This document shows, in pieces, positions 8,498 through 17,658 of a stretch of DNA of 64,000 nucleotides. The notes under the pieces are model-generated. The model saw only the letters and a list, made by a program, of their open reading frames with translations, searched no databases and was not told the origin of the DNA. The DNA lies in NCBI RefSeq assembly GCF_020524625.1, contig NZ_JAIVLL010000002.1, forward strand, positions 186,001-250,000. Direction: 5' to 3'. The number at the start of each line of letters is the position of its first letter. Position 1 is the stretch's first letter. Source of the DNA: Brevundimonas poindexterae (GTDB lineage Bacteria > Pseudomonadota > Alphaproteobacteria > Caulobacterales > Caulobacteraceae). The position numbers and the translations under genes are program-made.

Positions 8498-11050
8498 CTA
8501 CGCGGGGGACGCGGCAGGAAAGGGATCGGGCTCACCCTCGGGCGGGGCGGTCTCCGGCGCGGGCTGAGGGTCGTCAAGCAGCACGGGATGCCGCGTCCGG
8601 CCGGCGACGCGCCCCACAGGCAGGGCCAGAAAGGCCAGGACGTACAGGCCGGCTCCAACCATCAGCAGGGAGGAGAAGCCGACCTCGCGCGACATCAGAT
8701 TGGCCAACGGCGTGGCCACCACGGAAAAGGCCCCGTTCAGTCCCCAGGCCCAGGGCAGCATCCGGCCCTCACCCACTTGAATCAGGCCCAGCGGGAACGG
8801 CAGGCCCAGCGCCAGCGAGACCGGCGCGGCGGTCGCCAGCACGATCAGACCCCGCACCCAGACGGGCTGGTCGAGGGTGGTCATCAGGATATCTTCAGCC
8901 CCGGTCAGCATCAGGCCGATCCAGCCCAGCACTACAATCAGAGAGATGAAGGCGGCGACCTTGGGCATGGCCCCCATCCGCCCGGCGATCAGACTGCCGA
9001 GACCGGAGAAGACCAGCATTGACGTCAGGACCAGGGCGAAGGCCGAGGAATAGTCGTTGAGATAGAAGGCGGCCTTGTCGATCAGGAAGATCTCGATCAG
9101 CAGGAAGCCGAGGCCGAGGCTGGGGAAGTAGAAGACCGGCCACAGGCGGCGCGGCTCGGGCGGTCCGGTGCGGCGCCGGCGGAACAGCAGCGGGGCGGCC
9201 AGCACCAGCAGGGCGATCACCGCCGCCTGGCCCAGCACCACCAGATTGACCAGGGCGCCGATCTCGGCCTGCGGCAGGACCTCCAGCCGGTGGATCAGGG
9301 TGGCGGGGCGGTCCAGCCGCAGCGAGGCGTAGTAGGCCGGGCGATCCAGTGTCTGGGGCCGGATGTTGAAGGCGCGGCTAGAGGGGCTGTCGCGTCCTTG
9401 CAGGATAGCCTCGGCCTCGCGGGCGATGGCGTCATCTGTGCCCTGCGAGACCACTGTGCCGCTCTCGAACGAGACCACGGGCAGGTCGTTGAACAGGCCG
9501 GCACGCGCGGCGTCGACATCAAGGCCGGGCCGCCACGACACATCGAAGGAGCGGGCCGAGGCAAAGGCCTCAAGCGCTGCGACGTCCGCCTCGCTCCACG
9601 GCGTCGGCGAGATGAGGATGCGGGCGTTCCAGGCCGACCGATAGACCATGACATGAGCCTCGGCATGCTCGATCCCGGAGCGCAGCAGGGCCTCGCGCGC
9701 CGTGCTCATCACGCGGAAGGCATAGACCGGGAAGTCGCGGATCGAGACCGGCACAGAGATCATGCCGTCGGGCTTCACCGCCGCAAGATAGGCCTGCATG
9801 GCCTCGACCGTCAGGGCCGTGGCATTGGCCGGGGCCGCGTCGATGAAGTCGGATGAGACGTCGATCACGTCAAAGCCCTGGTCCGGACCGCCCGCGCTGT
9901 GCGCCCAGGCGACCGCCAGCGGTCCGCCCTCTGAAAGCTGGATGTCATCGCCGAGCGCCAGACCGCGCGCGGGGCCGAGACCGTGGATCAGGGCCTGACG
10001 CAGGACCGGCTCGCTCTCCACCACTTGCTGGCGGCTGGCGCCGAGCGCCCGCGCCTCGGCCAGACGGAAGCCGCCGGACGCCCCGAGGATCAGCACTTCT
10101 GCCCCCGGTCGCAGGCGGTAGGGCGCCGCCGAAAGGGCGCTGTCGGCATAGGTGCCGGTCAGCCCGCCCGCCTTGGGCAAGGCCGCGACCCGGCTGCCGT
10201 CGCGATAGAGGCCATAGGTGGCGGGCGGCCCGTCGACCCCCATCATCGAGGCATTGTTCGAGACGTCGGCGTCGACCCGCTCGGTGAAGTTGTCGAGCAT
10301 CAGATAGTGGCCGCGCGGGCGTCGTACCTCGGCCACCACCTCGGCGCCCTGGGTGTTCATCGGGGCATAGACGGCCTTGAATTCGGAATAGGCGGGCGGC
10401 GTGCCCAGCAGCAGGATGGCCTCGCCCAGCACCAGCGCGCCCCCGGCGATCGCTCCACCGAGGGCACTGTGGCGGCCCGGCTGGAACAGTGGCGCCAGTG
10501 CCAGCGGCACCAGCAGCAACGGCGCCAGCAGGAAGGGGTGGACGAGGAACATCAGGCCCAGCGCCACGGCCGACCCCAGACCGGCGCCGATCAGGTCATA
10601 GGCATAGACCCGCCCGATCTCCCGCGGGTTCAGGATGAAGATCAGGGCGATATAGAGCCCGGCCAGAAAGAAGAACGGCAGCAGCGCCCCGTAGTAGCCG
10701 GCGATATTGGTCAGCTGGTCGGCCCAGGTGGCGGGGTTCTGCAGCTGAAGCGGGTTGAAGGGGTTGCGCGCGATCCGCTCGTAGCCGAGCGCGGCGGCCA
10801 GAACCATGGCACCGGGCAGGATGGCGCGCAGCCACGTCCCGTGCCGCTCGACCGTATCGCGGAACAGGGCGACCACGACGCCGGACAGGGCAAAGCCCGC
10901 CATGACGATCGAGATGATCCAGTAGCCGTACTCGGACCACTTCGCGACGGCGAAGTAGCGGGTCAGGGCGTTCTCGATGCCCACCACCCCCAGCGCCACA
11001 AGGAACAGGGGGATGAGCGCCGCGCGCGCGCCGGCCCGCGCCCCGGTCAC
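8498..11050 (-). CDS. large membrane protein with spermidine-synthase-like (Rossmann) domain
   Basis: An 850-residue protein with about seven N-terminal helices (residues 10-215), a soluble Rossmann domain (about 230-590) and about seven C-terminal helices (610-830). The soluble part contains VLILGASGGFRLAEARALG and an acidic VVESEP strand end, as in the SAM-binding fold of polyamine aminopropyltransferases. The conserved catalytic residues of true spermidine synthase are not obvious. The start is a GTG at 11050; an upstream ATG runs into a stop after three codons. It is first in the operon with the exported methyltransferase and protease. Function is uncertain. Confidence 0.75.
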   Translation of the reverse strand: MTGARAGARAALIPLFLVALGVVGIENALTRYFAVAKWSEYGYWIISIVMAGFALSGVVVALFRDTVERHGTWLRAILPGAMVLAAALGYERIARNPFNPLQLQNPATWADQLTNIAGYYGALLPFFFLAGLYIALIFILNPREIGRVYAYDLIGAGLGSAVALGLMFLVHPFLLAPLLLVPLALAPLFQPGRHSALGGAIAGGALVLGEAILLLGTPPAYSEFKAVYAPMNTQGAEVVAEVRRPRGHYLMLDNFTERVDADVSNNASMMGVDGPPATYGLYRDGSRVAALPKAGGLTGTYADSALSAAPYRLRPGAEVLILGASGGFRLAEARALGASRQQVVESEPVLRQALIHGLGPARGLALGDDIQLSEGGPLAVAWAHSAGGPDQGFDVIDVSSDFIDAAPANATALTVEAMQAYLAAVKPDGMISVPVSIRDFPVYAFRVMSTAREALLRSGIEHAEAHVMVYRSAWNARILISPTPWSEADVAALEAFASARSFDVSWRPGLDVDAARAGLFNDLPVVSFESGTVVSQGTDDAIAREAEAILQGRDSPSSRAFNIRPQTLDRPAYYASLRLDRPATLIHRLEVLPQAEIGALVNLVVLGQAAVIALLVLAAPLLFRRRRTGPPEPRRLWPVFYFPSLGLGFLLIEIFLIDKAAFYLNDYSSAFALVLTSMLVFSGLGSLIAGRMGAMPKVAAFISLIVVLGWIGLMLTGAEDILMTTLDQPVWVRGLIVLATAAPVSLALGLPFPLGLIQVGEGRMLPWAWGLNGAFSVVATPLANLMSREVGFSSLLMVGAGLYVLAFLALPVGRVAGRTRHPVLLDDPQPAPETAPPEGEPDPFPAASPA

Positions 11051-11060
11051 GTCGCCATGC

Positions 11061-11083
11061 CCCGGATCAGGCCCTGATCCGGG
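11061..11083. promoter_or_regulatory. perfect palindrome in front of the large membrane-protein gene
   Basis: Arms CCCGGATCAGG and CCTGATCCGGG (11 bp) around one base, ending 10 bp from the GTG start of the 8498-11050 gene. It could be a dimeric-repressor operator or an mRNA hairpin covering the ribosome-binding region. It has no T-run, so it is not a simple terminator. Confidence 0.45.
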
Positions 11084-11223
11084 AGGTCCGTTGCGTGCAC
11101 GGAAGATTTCAAGGTTAACAGCCCCTTAACCCGCATGGGACCATCTGGCGCGACGCGGACTGGGAGTCGACCCCCTTCCCCGCTGGGGCGAGCCCGCGGC
11201 CCGATCTTGGCCCGATTTTCCCG

Positions 11224-12057
11224 TCAGCGCGGCCCGAAAGGCACGATCTTGTTGGCCGCGTCGTGGCCGATGTCCGCCGCGCCCAGGTACGGAATGCCGG
11301 ATCGCCGGCACCAGTAGCGGACGATTTCCTCGGGTGTCAGGCCGAACTCGGGCTCATTCGGCGTGACGTCGCTGACCCGGCCGAGGCGGAAGCCCGCGAT
11401 GCGGCGGATCGAGGCCTGACCGGTCAGGTGGAACATCATCCGGTCGATCCGGTAGAGGGCCTCGGACACCTCCTCGATCATGACAACATGACCGGTCAGG
11501 TCGGGCTCGATGGCCGTGCCGACCAGTTGATCCAGAATGGTCAGGTTGAAGGCGACGGTGGGCCGTCCGTCGAGGCTGGGTTCCAGCCCCGAGGTCGCGC
11601 CCTTGATCATCCAGTCCAGCGCGCGGTCTACGGCCGCAGCCCCCTCACGCCGGCCGATATCGGCGACCATCGGCCCGTGGGCGACCTCGGCGAACCCCTC
11701 CTTGTACAGGGTCGCCAGCAGGCTTCCGGCATCGGAATAGCCCAGATAGCGCTTCTCGCGCGCCGCGGGCTTCAGGCCATCGCGCACGGCCTCGGCCACC
11801 CGGCACGAGCCATAGCCGCCGCGCGCGAACCACAGGGCATCGAAGCGCGGATCATTGGCGATCTCGAGAAAGGCGCGGGCGCGCAGGGCGTCGTCCCCGG
11901 CGAAATGGCCATGGTTGGCGAAGCAGGCCGGATGGAAGACCACCTTGACGTCCCCGCCCGGAAAGCGCGCCTCGACATGGGCCTCCAGCCGCTCGGCCGT
12001 CGCCTTGCTGAAGCGCGACGAGGCCGCCACCACGCCGATCCGCGTCACCGATCCCAT
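11224..12057 (-). CDS. ldcA: LD-carboxypeptidase (peptidase S66)
   Basis: A 277-residue protein of the S66 family. It trims the terminal D-Ala from murein tetrapeptides in the cytoplasm during peptidoglycan recycling. It shows FARGGYGS (glycine-rich loop), the nucleophile Ser in [12 protein letters not shown] (about residue 110), the catalytic Glu in [17 protein letters not shown] and the catalytic His in [15 protein letters not shown]. Length is slightly shorter than typical (about 300). AGGGG lies about 10 nt before the ATG. It is divergent from a Mur ligase gene whose recycling substrate would be LdcA's product. Confidence 0.92.
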   Translation of the reverse strand: MGSVTRIGVVAASSRFSKATAERLEAHVEARFPGGDVKVVFHPACFANHGHFAGDDALRARAFLEIANDPRFDALWFARGGYGSCRVAEAVRDGLKPAAREKRYLGYSDAGSLLATLYKEGFAEVAHGPMVADIGRREGAAAVDRALDWMIKGATSGLEPSLDGRPTVAFNLTILDQLVGTAIEPDLTGHVVMIEEVSEALYRIDRMMFHLTGQASIRRIAGFRLGRVSDVTPNEPEFGLTPEEIVRYWCRRSGIPYLGAADIGHDAANKIVPFGPR

Positions 12058-12170
12058 ACTGTGTATCCCCTGTTCGGCAGGCGGTCGGACAAATCGCGCT
12101 CCCGGCTCTGGCGTGCGGTGCGCCCCGTGCTAGTCAGGGCCTTCCTCGGACACTCCCCGGTTTCGCCTCC

Positions 12171-13568
12171 ATGAATCAAGACGCCAATCCAGCCGGCTCC
12201 TATTTCTTCTGCGGCATCGGCGGGTCGGGCATGCTGCCGCTGGCGCTGATCCTGGCTGCACGCGGGGCCCGGGTATCGGGATCGGACCGGTCGCGCGATC
12301 AGGGCCGCAGCCCCGAAAAGTTTGCCTGGCTGGAGGGTCAGGGCATCGCCCTTTATCCGCAGGACGGATCCGGCGTCACCGATCCGGCGACCACGGTGGT
12401 GGCCTCGGGCGCAATCGAGGACACGGTCCCGGACATTGCGGCTGCGCGCAGCGCGGGGGCAACCGTGGTCACTCGCCCAGGAATGCTATCCGACCTGTTC
12501 AACAGCGCTGCGCGGCGCGTGGGCATCGCCGGGACCAGCGGCAAGTCGACCATCACCGGCATGGTCGCCTGGATTCTCGATCAGGCGGGGCTCGACCCCA
12601 CGGTCATGAACGGCGCGGTCATGGGCAATTTCGTGCGCGAGGACACGCCCTTTGCCGCGGCCCGTATCGGCGACCCCGACCTGTTCGTCTCGGAAGTCGA
12701 TGAATCGGACGGCTCGATCCAGCTCTACCGGCCCACGGTCGCCGTGGTCTCGAACATCTCGCTGGACCACAAGTCGATGGAGGAGCTGCGCGCCCTGTTC
12801 GGCGGGTTTGCCGGTCATGCGGACGTCGCTGTCCTGAACCTCGACAATGACGAGACACGGACGCTGGCGGACAGCCTGCCCGCCGACCGGCGGCTGACCT
12901 TTTCGCTGGGCGATCCGGCGGCCGATCTGTGCGCCACCGGGGTCGAGGCGACGGCCACCGGCATGCGGTTCCGGCTGGACGGGGCCGAGGTCGTCCTGCA
13001 GGTGCCCGGCGCGCACAATGTCGCCAACGCGCTGGCGGCGCTGGGCGTAGCTGAGGCGCTGAAGGTGGACCGGGTCGTGGCCATTGCGGCGCTGGGCAGC
13101 TTCCGCGGAATCCGCCGACGGCTGGAGGTCGTCGGGCAGGCGGGGGGCGTGACGGTCATCGACGACTTTGCCCACAACCCCGACAAGATCACTGCGACGC
13201 TTCAGACCCTGCATGCCTTTCCCGGGCGACTGCTGATCCTGTTTCAGCCGCATGGCTTTGGCCCGCTGAAACTGATGCGGCGCGAGTTCATTGAGACCTT
13301 TGCCCGGCTGATGGCCGCAGAGGATCACCTGATCATGCCCGAACCGGTCTATTACGGCGGCACTACCGACCGCAGCGTCTCAAGCCCGCAGATCGTTGAG
13401 GGCGTGGTCGCCGCGGGGCGTCAGGCCGAGGCCCATGCCACGCGGGCCGAGTGCAGCGACCGGTTGGTCGAACTGGCGCAGCCCGGCGACCGTATTCTGG
13501 TGATGGGCGCCCGCGACGACACCCTGACAACCTTTGCCCGCGAGCTTCTGACGCGCCTTTCCGCATGA
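12171..13568 (+). CDS. mpl: Mur ligase, probably murein-peptide ligase (Mpl-type)
   Basis: A 465-residue cytoplasmic ATP-dependent ligase. The N-terminal UDP-binding region is [16 protein letters not shown] with SGSDRS. The P-loop is GTSGKST (about residue 118), followed by the central-domain [10 protein letters not shown] and SNISLDHK and the C-terminal [12 protein letters not shown]. Mpl attaches recycled L-Ala-gamma-D-Glu-meso-Dap to UDP-MurNAc; MurC attaches L-Ala. The divergent ldcA neighbour and the absence of other division-cluster mur genes favour Mpl over MurC. The P-loop is GTSGKST rather than the GTHGKTT usual in both, so the symbol is tentative. Confidence 0.8.
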   Translation: MNQDANPAGSYFFCGIGGSGMLPLALILAARGARVSGSDRSRDQGRSPEKFAWLEGQGIALYPQDGSGVTDPATTVVASGAIEDTVPDIAAARSAGATVVTRPGMLSDLFNSAARRVGIAGTSGKSTITGMVAWILDQAGLDPTVMNGAVMGNFVREDTPFAAARIGDPDLFVSEVDESDGSIQLYRPTVAVVSNISLDHKSMEELRALFGGFAGHADVAVLNLDNDETRTLADSLPADRRLTFSLGDPAADLCATGVEATATGMRFRLDGAEVVLQVPGAHNVANALAALGVAEALKVDRVVAIAALGSFRGIRRRLEVVGQAGGVTVIDDFAHNPDKITATLQTLHAFPGRLLILFQPHGFGPLKLMRREFIETFARLMAAEDHLIMPEPVYYGGTTDRSVSSPQIVEGVVAAGRQAEAHATRAECSDRLVELAQPGDRILVMGARDDTLTTFARELLTRLSA

Positions 13569-15565
13569 TGCAGGACCCGCCCGTCGTCCTCGACGAGGTT
13601 GTGGTGACAGCCCCCCGCCTGCCCGCCGCCGAGGGTGAGGCCGCCTTTTCGGTGATCCGTCTGGACGGCGCCACGCTCGACCGCGCGACGCGGCTCGACG
13701 AAGCCCTCGGCCAGGTTCCCGCCGTCGGCCTGTTCCGGCGCACGTCCGGCCTGACCGCCAATCCGACCACCCAGGGTCTGTCGCTGCGGGCCATGGCCCC
13801 GACGGGGGCGGGGCGGGCGCTGGTGACCCTGGACGGCGTGCCGCTCAACGATCCGTTCGGGGGCTGGGTCATCTGGGCGCAGGTGCCGCCCGAGGGCCTG
13901 TCGGGGGTCGATGTGGTGCGCGCCGGCGGGACCGGCCCCTATGGCGCGGGCGCCCTGACCGGCTCGGTGCTGCTGCGGGAACGCGATACGGGTGGGGCCT
14001 GGACAGCTGCGATCGGTGAGCGCGGATCGGCCCGGCTGGCGGGCTCGGGCACCGGCGACCTCGGCCCCCTGCGCTGGGTGGTGACCGCCGGCCTCGAACA
14101 GACGGACGGCCATGTCCCGGTGCGCCCGCCCGATGCCGGAGCAGCGGACCGACCCCTCGACCTCGAGGCCGGGTCGGCCTCCCTGCGGCTGGACCTGCCG
14201 ATGGGCGGTGCCCTGCTGTCGGCGCGGGGGGCTGTCTTTCAGGAAATGCGCGGGTCGGGCGTGGAAGGGTCGGATGCCGAGGCCTCGGGCACGGCCCTGT
14301 CCCTGACCGCCACGCGCCAGCCGGACGCCGGTCAGCCGGGCTGGCGGGTGCAGGTCTGGCGACGGACCAGTGACCTGCAGAACCGCTTTGTCGCGACCGC
14401 GCCCGACCGATCCTCGACCAGTCCGGCCAATCATCAGTTCCACACCCCGGCGACGGCCTGGGGGCTGAACGCGGCCTGGCGCATGAAGCGGGACGGCCTC
14501 GAGACCGAGCTGGGTGTCGACGCCCGCCGCGCCGAGGGCGAGACCAACGAGCGCTACCGCTTCATGGGTGGGACATTCACCCGCTCCCGACAGGCGGGCG
14601 GGGAGACATCGGTGGCCGGAGTCTATGCCGAGGCGAGCGCCACGCGCGGACCTTGGCTGATGGCCGGAGGACTTCGCCTCGACCACTGGAGCGCCCATGA
14701 CGGCCTGCGGGTGGAGCGGGACCTGCAGTCCGACGCCCTCATGCTGGACGACCGACCTGCGGATCAGTCGGGCGAGGTGGTGTCGGCCCGGCTGGGCGTG
14801 CGCCGCGCCCTGTCGCCGGAATGGTCGGTGCGCGCGGCCGCCTACAGTGCGTTCCGACCCGCGACGCTGAACGAACTGCACCGCCCGTTCCGGGTCGGCA
14901 ATGACATCACCGAGGCCAATGCCGCACTGGTGCCCGAGCAACTGACCGGCATCGAGGTCGGCCTGGCCCGCGAGACGAAACGGCTGGACCTGAGAGCGAC
15001 GCTCTTCGCCAACCGGATCGAGGACGCCATCGTCAATGTCACCATCGGCCAGGGCCCCGGTGTCTTTCCCCGTGCGGGCTTTGTTCCGGCCGGGGGCGTG
15101 CTGCGCGAACGTCAGAACGCCGGGACTATCGAGGCGGTCGGGCTGGAGCTTGAGGTCGAGGCACGACCGCGCGAGGGGCTGACGCTGCGGACGGCCCTTT
15201 CGGCGACCGACGCCCGGGTGGATGGCGGGTTGCAGGCACCGCAACTGACCGGCCTGCGCCCGGCCCAGGCCCCGATCTGGAGCGCCACCGCCAGCGTGGA
15301 CTGGACCCCCGCGCCGGACTGGACCGTCAGCGCCGACGCCCGGTGGGAAAGTCGCCGGTTCGATGACGATCTGAACAGCCGGGTCCTCGATCCGGCCCTC
15401 ACTGTTTCGATGCGGGCGGAACGCCGGCTGTCGCCCGATCTGGCGGCCTGGGTCGAGGCCGTGAACCTTTTCGACGCGGACGTCGAGACGGCAGAAACAG
15501 GAACCGGCGTGGTGTCGTTCGGCCCGCCCCGCACGCTGTGGATCGGACTATCCCGTCGCTGGTAA
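13565..15565 (+). CDS. TonB-dependent outer-membrane receptor without visible signal peptide
   Basis: A 666-residue receptor. Near the N-terminus [12 protein letters not shown] resembles a TonB box. The plug follows ([33 protein letters not shown]) and then a 22-strand-like barrel ending in WIGLSRRW with a C-terminal aromatic, as outer-membrane insertion requires. The ATG at 13565 overlaps the ligase stop as ATGA. This start leaves only 6-8 residues before the TonB box and no signal peptide, and the longer in-frame extension to 13451 is not signal-like either. Ligand is not identifiable; downstream genes suggest iron or another redox-active metal chelate. Confidence 0.85.
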   Translation: MMQDPPVVLDEVVVTAPRLPAAEGEAAFSVIRLDGATLDRATRLDEALGQVPAVGLFRRTSGLTANPTTQGLSLRAMAPTGAGRALVTLDGVPLNDPFGGWVIWAQVPPEGLSGVDVVRAGGTGPYGAGALTGSVLLRERDTGGAWTAAIGERGSARLAGSGTGDLGPLRWVVTAGLEQTDGHVPVRPPDAGAADRPLDLEAGSASLRLDLPMGGALLSARGAVFQEMRGSGVEGSDAEASGTALSLTATRQPDAGQPGWRVQVWRRTSDLQNRFVATAPDRSSTSPANHQFHTPATAWGLNAAWRMKRDGLETELGVDARRAEGETNERYRFMGGTFTRSRQAGGETSVAGVYAEASATRGPWLMAGGLRLDHWSAHDGLRVERDLQSDALMLDDRPADQSGEVVSARLGVRRALSPEWSVRAAAYSAFRPATLNELHRPFRVGNDITEANAALVPEQLTGIEVGLARETKRLDLRATLFANRIEDAIVNVTIGQGPGVFPRAGFVPAGGVLRERQNAGTIEAVGLELEVEARPREGLTLRTALSATDARVDGGLQAPQLTGLRPAQAPIWSATASVDWTPAPDWTVSADARWESRRFDDDLNSRVLDPALTVSMRAERRLSPDLAAWVEAVNLFDADVETAETGTGVVSFGPPRTLWIGLSRRW

Positions 15566-15577
15566 CTCGTGGTTACT

Positions 15578-15592
15578 TGCAAACGGTTCGCA
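15578..15592. promoter_or_regulatory. imperfect palindrome resembling a Fur-type box
   Basis: TGCAAAC-G-GTTCGCA is a 7-1-7 imperfect palindrome (six of seven arm positions pair) followed by TTTTTGG. It lies between the TonB-receptor stop and the GTG of the PepSY gene. The geometry matches the 7-1-7 form of Fur sites, but the sequence match to the consensus is only partial. Confidence 0.3.
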
Positions 15593-15611
15593 TTTTTGGC
15601 ACAGGCGCAGG

Positions 15612-16268
15612 GTGTCCTCCTCACCCACCCCCTCTCCCCGGCCGCAAGCTGCCCGTCTGAGCTCGGCGCGGGCCTTCTGGCTCAAGCAGCTGCACCAGTG
15701 GCACTGGATCTCGGCGTCGGTCAGTCTGATCGGCCTGATCCTGTTCGCGGTGACCGGATTCACCCTCAATCACGCAGCCCAGATCCCCGCCGAGCCGGTG
15801 GTGGTCGAACGCACGGCCACCCTGCCCGCCCCGCTGCTGGCGCGCCTGGCCGAGATGCCGGGGGAGACCACCGACCCCGTGCCCGACGCGGTGGCCCGGT
15901 GGGCCGAGGAAGCGCTGGATCTGTCCATTGCCGGTCGTCCGACCGAAACGACGGATGCCGAAATCTACGTCGCCCTGCCCCGCCCGGGCGGGGACGGCTG
16001 GATGACGCTGGACCGCCAGACCGGTGAGGCCTTTGCCGAGGTTACCTCCCGCGGGCCGATCGCCTATCTGAACGACCTGCACAAGGGCCGCGACGCGGGA
16101 CCGGCCTGGGCCCTCTTTATCGATGTGTTTGCGGTGGCCTGTCTGGTGTTCGCGCTGACGGGTCTGGCGCTGCTGGTCCTGCATGCCCGTAACCGCCGCA
16201 TGACCTGGCCCCTGGTCTCCCTGGGGCTGCTGATCCCGCTGATCCTCGCCCTGATCTTTATTCACTGA
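15612..16268 (+). CDS. PepSY-type membrane protein
   Basis: A 218-residue protein starting at GTG. After a Ser/Pro-rich leader comes LHQWHWISASVSLIGLILFAVTGFTLNHA, the first PepSY_TM helix (about 32-53). An extracytoplasmic stretch of about 110 residues and two more helices (about 166-190 and 196-217) follow. His residues at helix edges (LHQWHW, LNHA, LHKG) could ligate haem, as in related transmembrane electron-transfer proteins; this is inference. In many proteobacteria such proteins sit beside TonB receptors and serve in reduction of imported iron chelates. It is the second gene of the 13565-20093 locus. Confidence 0.82.
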   Translation: MSSSPTPSPRPQAARLSSARAFWLKQLHQWHWISASVSLIGLILFAVTGFTLNHAAQIPAEPVVVERTATLPAPLLARLAEMPGETTDPVPDAVARWAEEALDLSIAGRPTETTDAEIYVALPRPGGDGWMTLDRQTGEAFAEVTSRGPIAYLNDLHKGRDAGPAWALFIDVFAVACLVFALTGLALLVLHARNRRMTWPLVSLGLLIPLILALIFIH

Positions 16269-16284
16269 CTGTATCCGAGTGCCG

Positions 16285-16803
16285 ATGAAACCGCTGACGC
16301 TTGCCGCCACCCTGCCGCTGACCGCCCTCGCGCTGACTGGCGCCGCCCCGCTACCGTCGGGCGATCTGACGGTCAGCATCACCCTGCCGCGCATCAACAG
16401 CGCCTCGTATCACCGGCCCTATGTGGCCGTTTGGATCGAGCGTCCCGACCAGACCGCCGTGCGCACCCTGTCGATCTGGTACGACACCGGCCTGCCCGCC
16501 GGTGAAGGCAAGGACTGGCTGAAGGACATCCGCACCTGGTGGCGCAAGGACGGGCGGGGCCTGACCCTGCCGGCTGACGGTGTCTCGGGGCCGACGCGCG
16601 CGCCCGGCACCCAGACGGTGACCATTCCGGCCTCTCGTCTGCGGGACCTGCCCGCGGGCAACTATGTGCTGGCGGTCGAGGCCGCCCGCGAACTGGGCGG
16701 GCGCGAGCTGGTGCGCGTGCCGTTCCGCCTGGGTGCCGCGAACACCGCCTCGGGCACCGGTGAGACTGAACTGGGTGCCGTACGCGTCAGCGTCGCCCGC
16801 TAG
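16285..16803 (+). CDS. DUF2271 periplasmic protein with candidate flavin-attachment motif
   Basis: A 172-residue protein with a Sec signal peptide (MKPLTLAATLPLTALALTG). It then shows the DUF2271 pattern: Ig-like strands LTVSITLPRINSASYHRPYVAVWIE, IWYDTGLPAGEGKDWLKDIRTWWRKDGRG, and a C-terminal GNYVLAVEAARELGGRELVRVPF. Residues 98-104 read DGVSGPT, close to the S/T-G-A-S/T sites where ApbE attaches FMN through phosphoester to Thr or Ser; Thr104 is the candidate. An ApbE gene lies in the same operon. The ATG at 16285 is preferred over a GTG two codons upstream because it starts the signal peptide. Confidence 0.8.
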   Translation: MKPLTLAATLPLTALALTGAAPLPSGDLTVSITLPRINSASYHRPYVAVWIERPDQTAVRTLSIWYDTGLPAGEGKDWLKDIRTWWRKDGRGLTLPADGVSGPTRAPGTQTVTIPASRLRDLPAGNYVLAVEAARELGGRELVRVPFRLGAANTASGTGETELGAVRVSVAR

Positions 16804-16824
16804 GATCGTCAGAAGGACACTGCC

Positions 16825-17643
16825 ATGAGCCGCTATCGCTTCTCTCCCCTGCTGGCCGCTGCCGCCGGTGTGATCGCCCTGATGGCGGCCCCCCTGGTCG
16901 CCGAGGCCCACCGCGCCTGGATGGCGCCCAGCTCGACCGTGCTGTCGGGCAGTGACGCCTGGGTCGGCGTGGATGCCGGCATGTCGAACGGCGTCTTCAT
17001 TGCCGATCACGCCGCCATGCGGCTGGACGGCCTGACCATCCTCGGCCCGGACGGTCAGCTGCTGGAGCCCGAGAACATGATGCGCGGGCGCTATCGCTCG
17101 ACCTTCGACGTGCATCTGACCAAGCAGGGCACCTACCGGATCGCCAATGTCATGGGCGGCGTGGTGGCCAGCTATACGCTGAACGGCGAGCGCCAGCGCT
17201 GGCGCGGCACCCCGGCCGAGTATCCGCAGGGCCTGCCCGAAGGCGCCACCGAGGTCGAGGCCAGCCTGTCGGCCATGAGGGTCGAGACCTTCGTCACCCT
17301 GGGCGACCTGTCCGACGACGTCTTCACCCCGACCGGCCACGGGCTGGAGATGGTGCCCCTGACCCATCCGAATGATCTGGTTCTGGACGAGCCGGGGCGC
17401 TTCCGTCTGCTGGTCGACGGCGAACCGGCCGCCGGTCTCGAGGTCACGATCGCCCGCGGTGGCACCCGCTACCGGACCTCGCCTGAGGAAATCACCGTGA
17501 CCACCGACGCGGATGGCATCTATTCGGTCGAATGGCCCCAGGCGGGCATGTACTGGATGCATGCCGCCGTGCAGGTGCCCGGCGCGGATGGCAAACTGCC
17601 CCTGTCGGCCCAGTACAACGGCGTCGTCGAAGTCCTGCCCTAG
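16825..17643 (+). CDS. DUF4198 periplasmic protein
   Basis: A 272-residue secreted protein with a clear signal peptide (LLAAAAGVIALMAAPLVAEA-HRAW). The mature N-terminus HRAWMAPSSTVLSGSDAWVGVDAG is diagnostic for DUF4198: an N-terminal His and Trp after cleavage, then beta-sandwich strands. The family is often found with metal-transport genes and may bind a metal or carrier through the exposed N-terminal His; function is not established. AGAAGGA lies 9 nt before the ATG. It sits between DUF2271 and apbE in one operon. Confidence 0.85.
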   Translation: MSRYRFSPLLAAAAGVIALMAAPLVAEAHRAWMAPSSTVLSGSDAWVGVDAGMSNGVFIADHAAMRLDGLTILGPDGQLLEPENMMRGRYRSTFDVHLTKQGTYRIANVMGGVVASYTLNGERQRWRGTPAEYPQGLPEGATEVEASLSAMRVETFVTLGDLSDDVFTPTGHGLEMVPLTHPNDLVLDEPGRFRLLVDGEPAAGLEVTIARGGTRYRTSPEEITVTTDADGIYSVEWPQAGMYWMHAAVQVPGADGKLPLSAQYNGVVEVLP

Positions 17644-17658
17644 GCGATAAAGGACACC

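Noticed and set aside
13421..15244. 607-codon minus-strand frame opposite the TonB receptor
   Set aside because: Same explanation; the plus strand gives a receptor with a recognisable plug, barrel and C-terminal aromatic.
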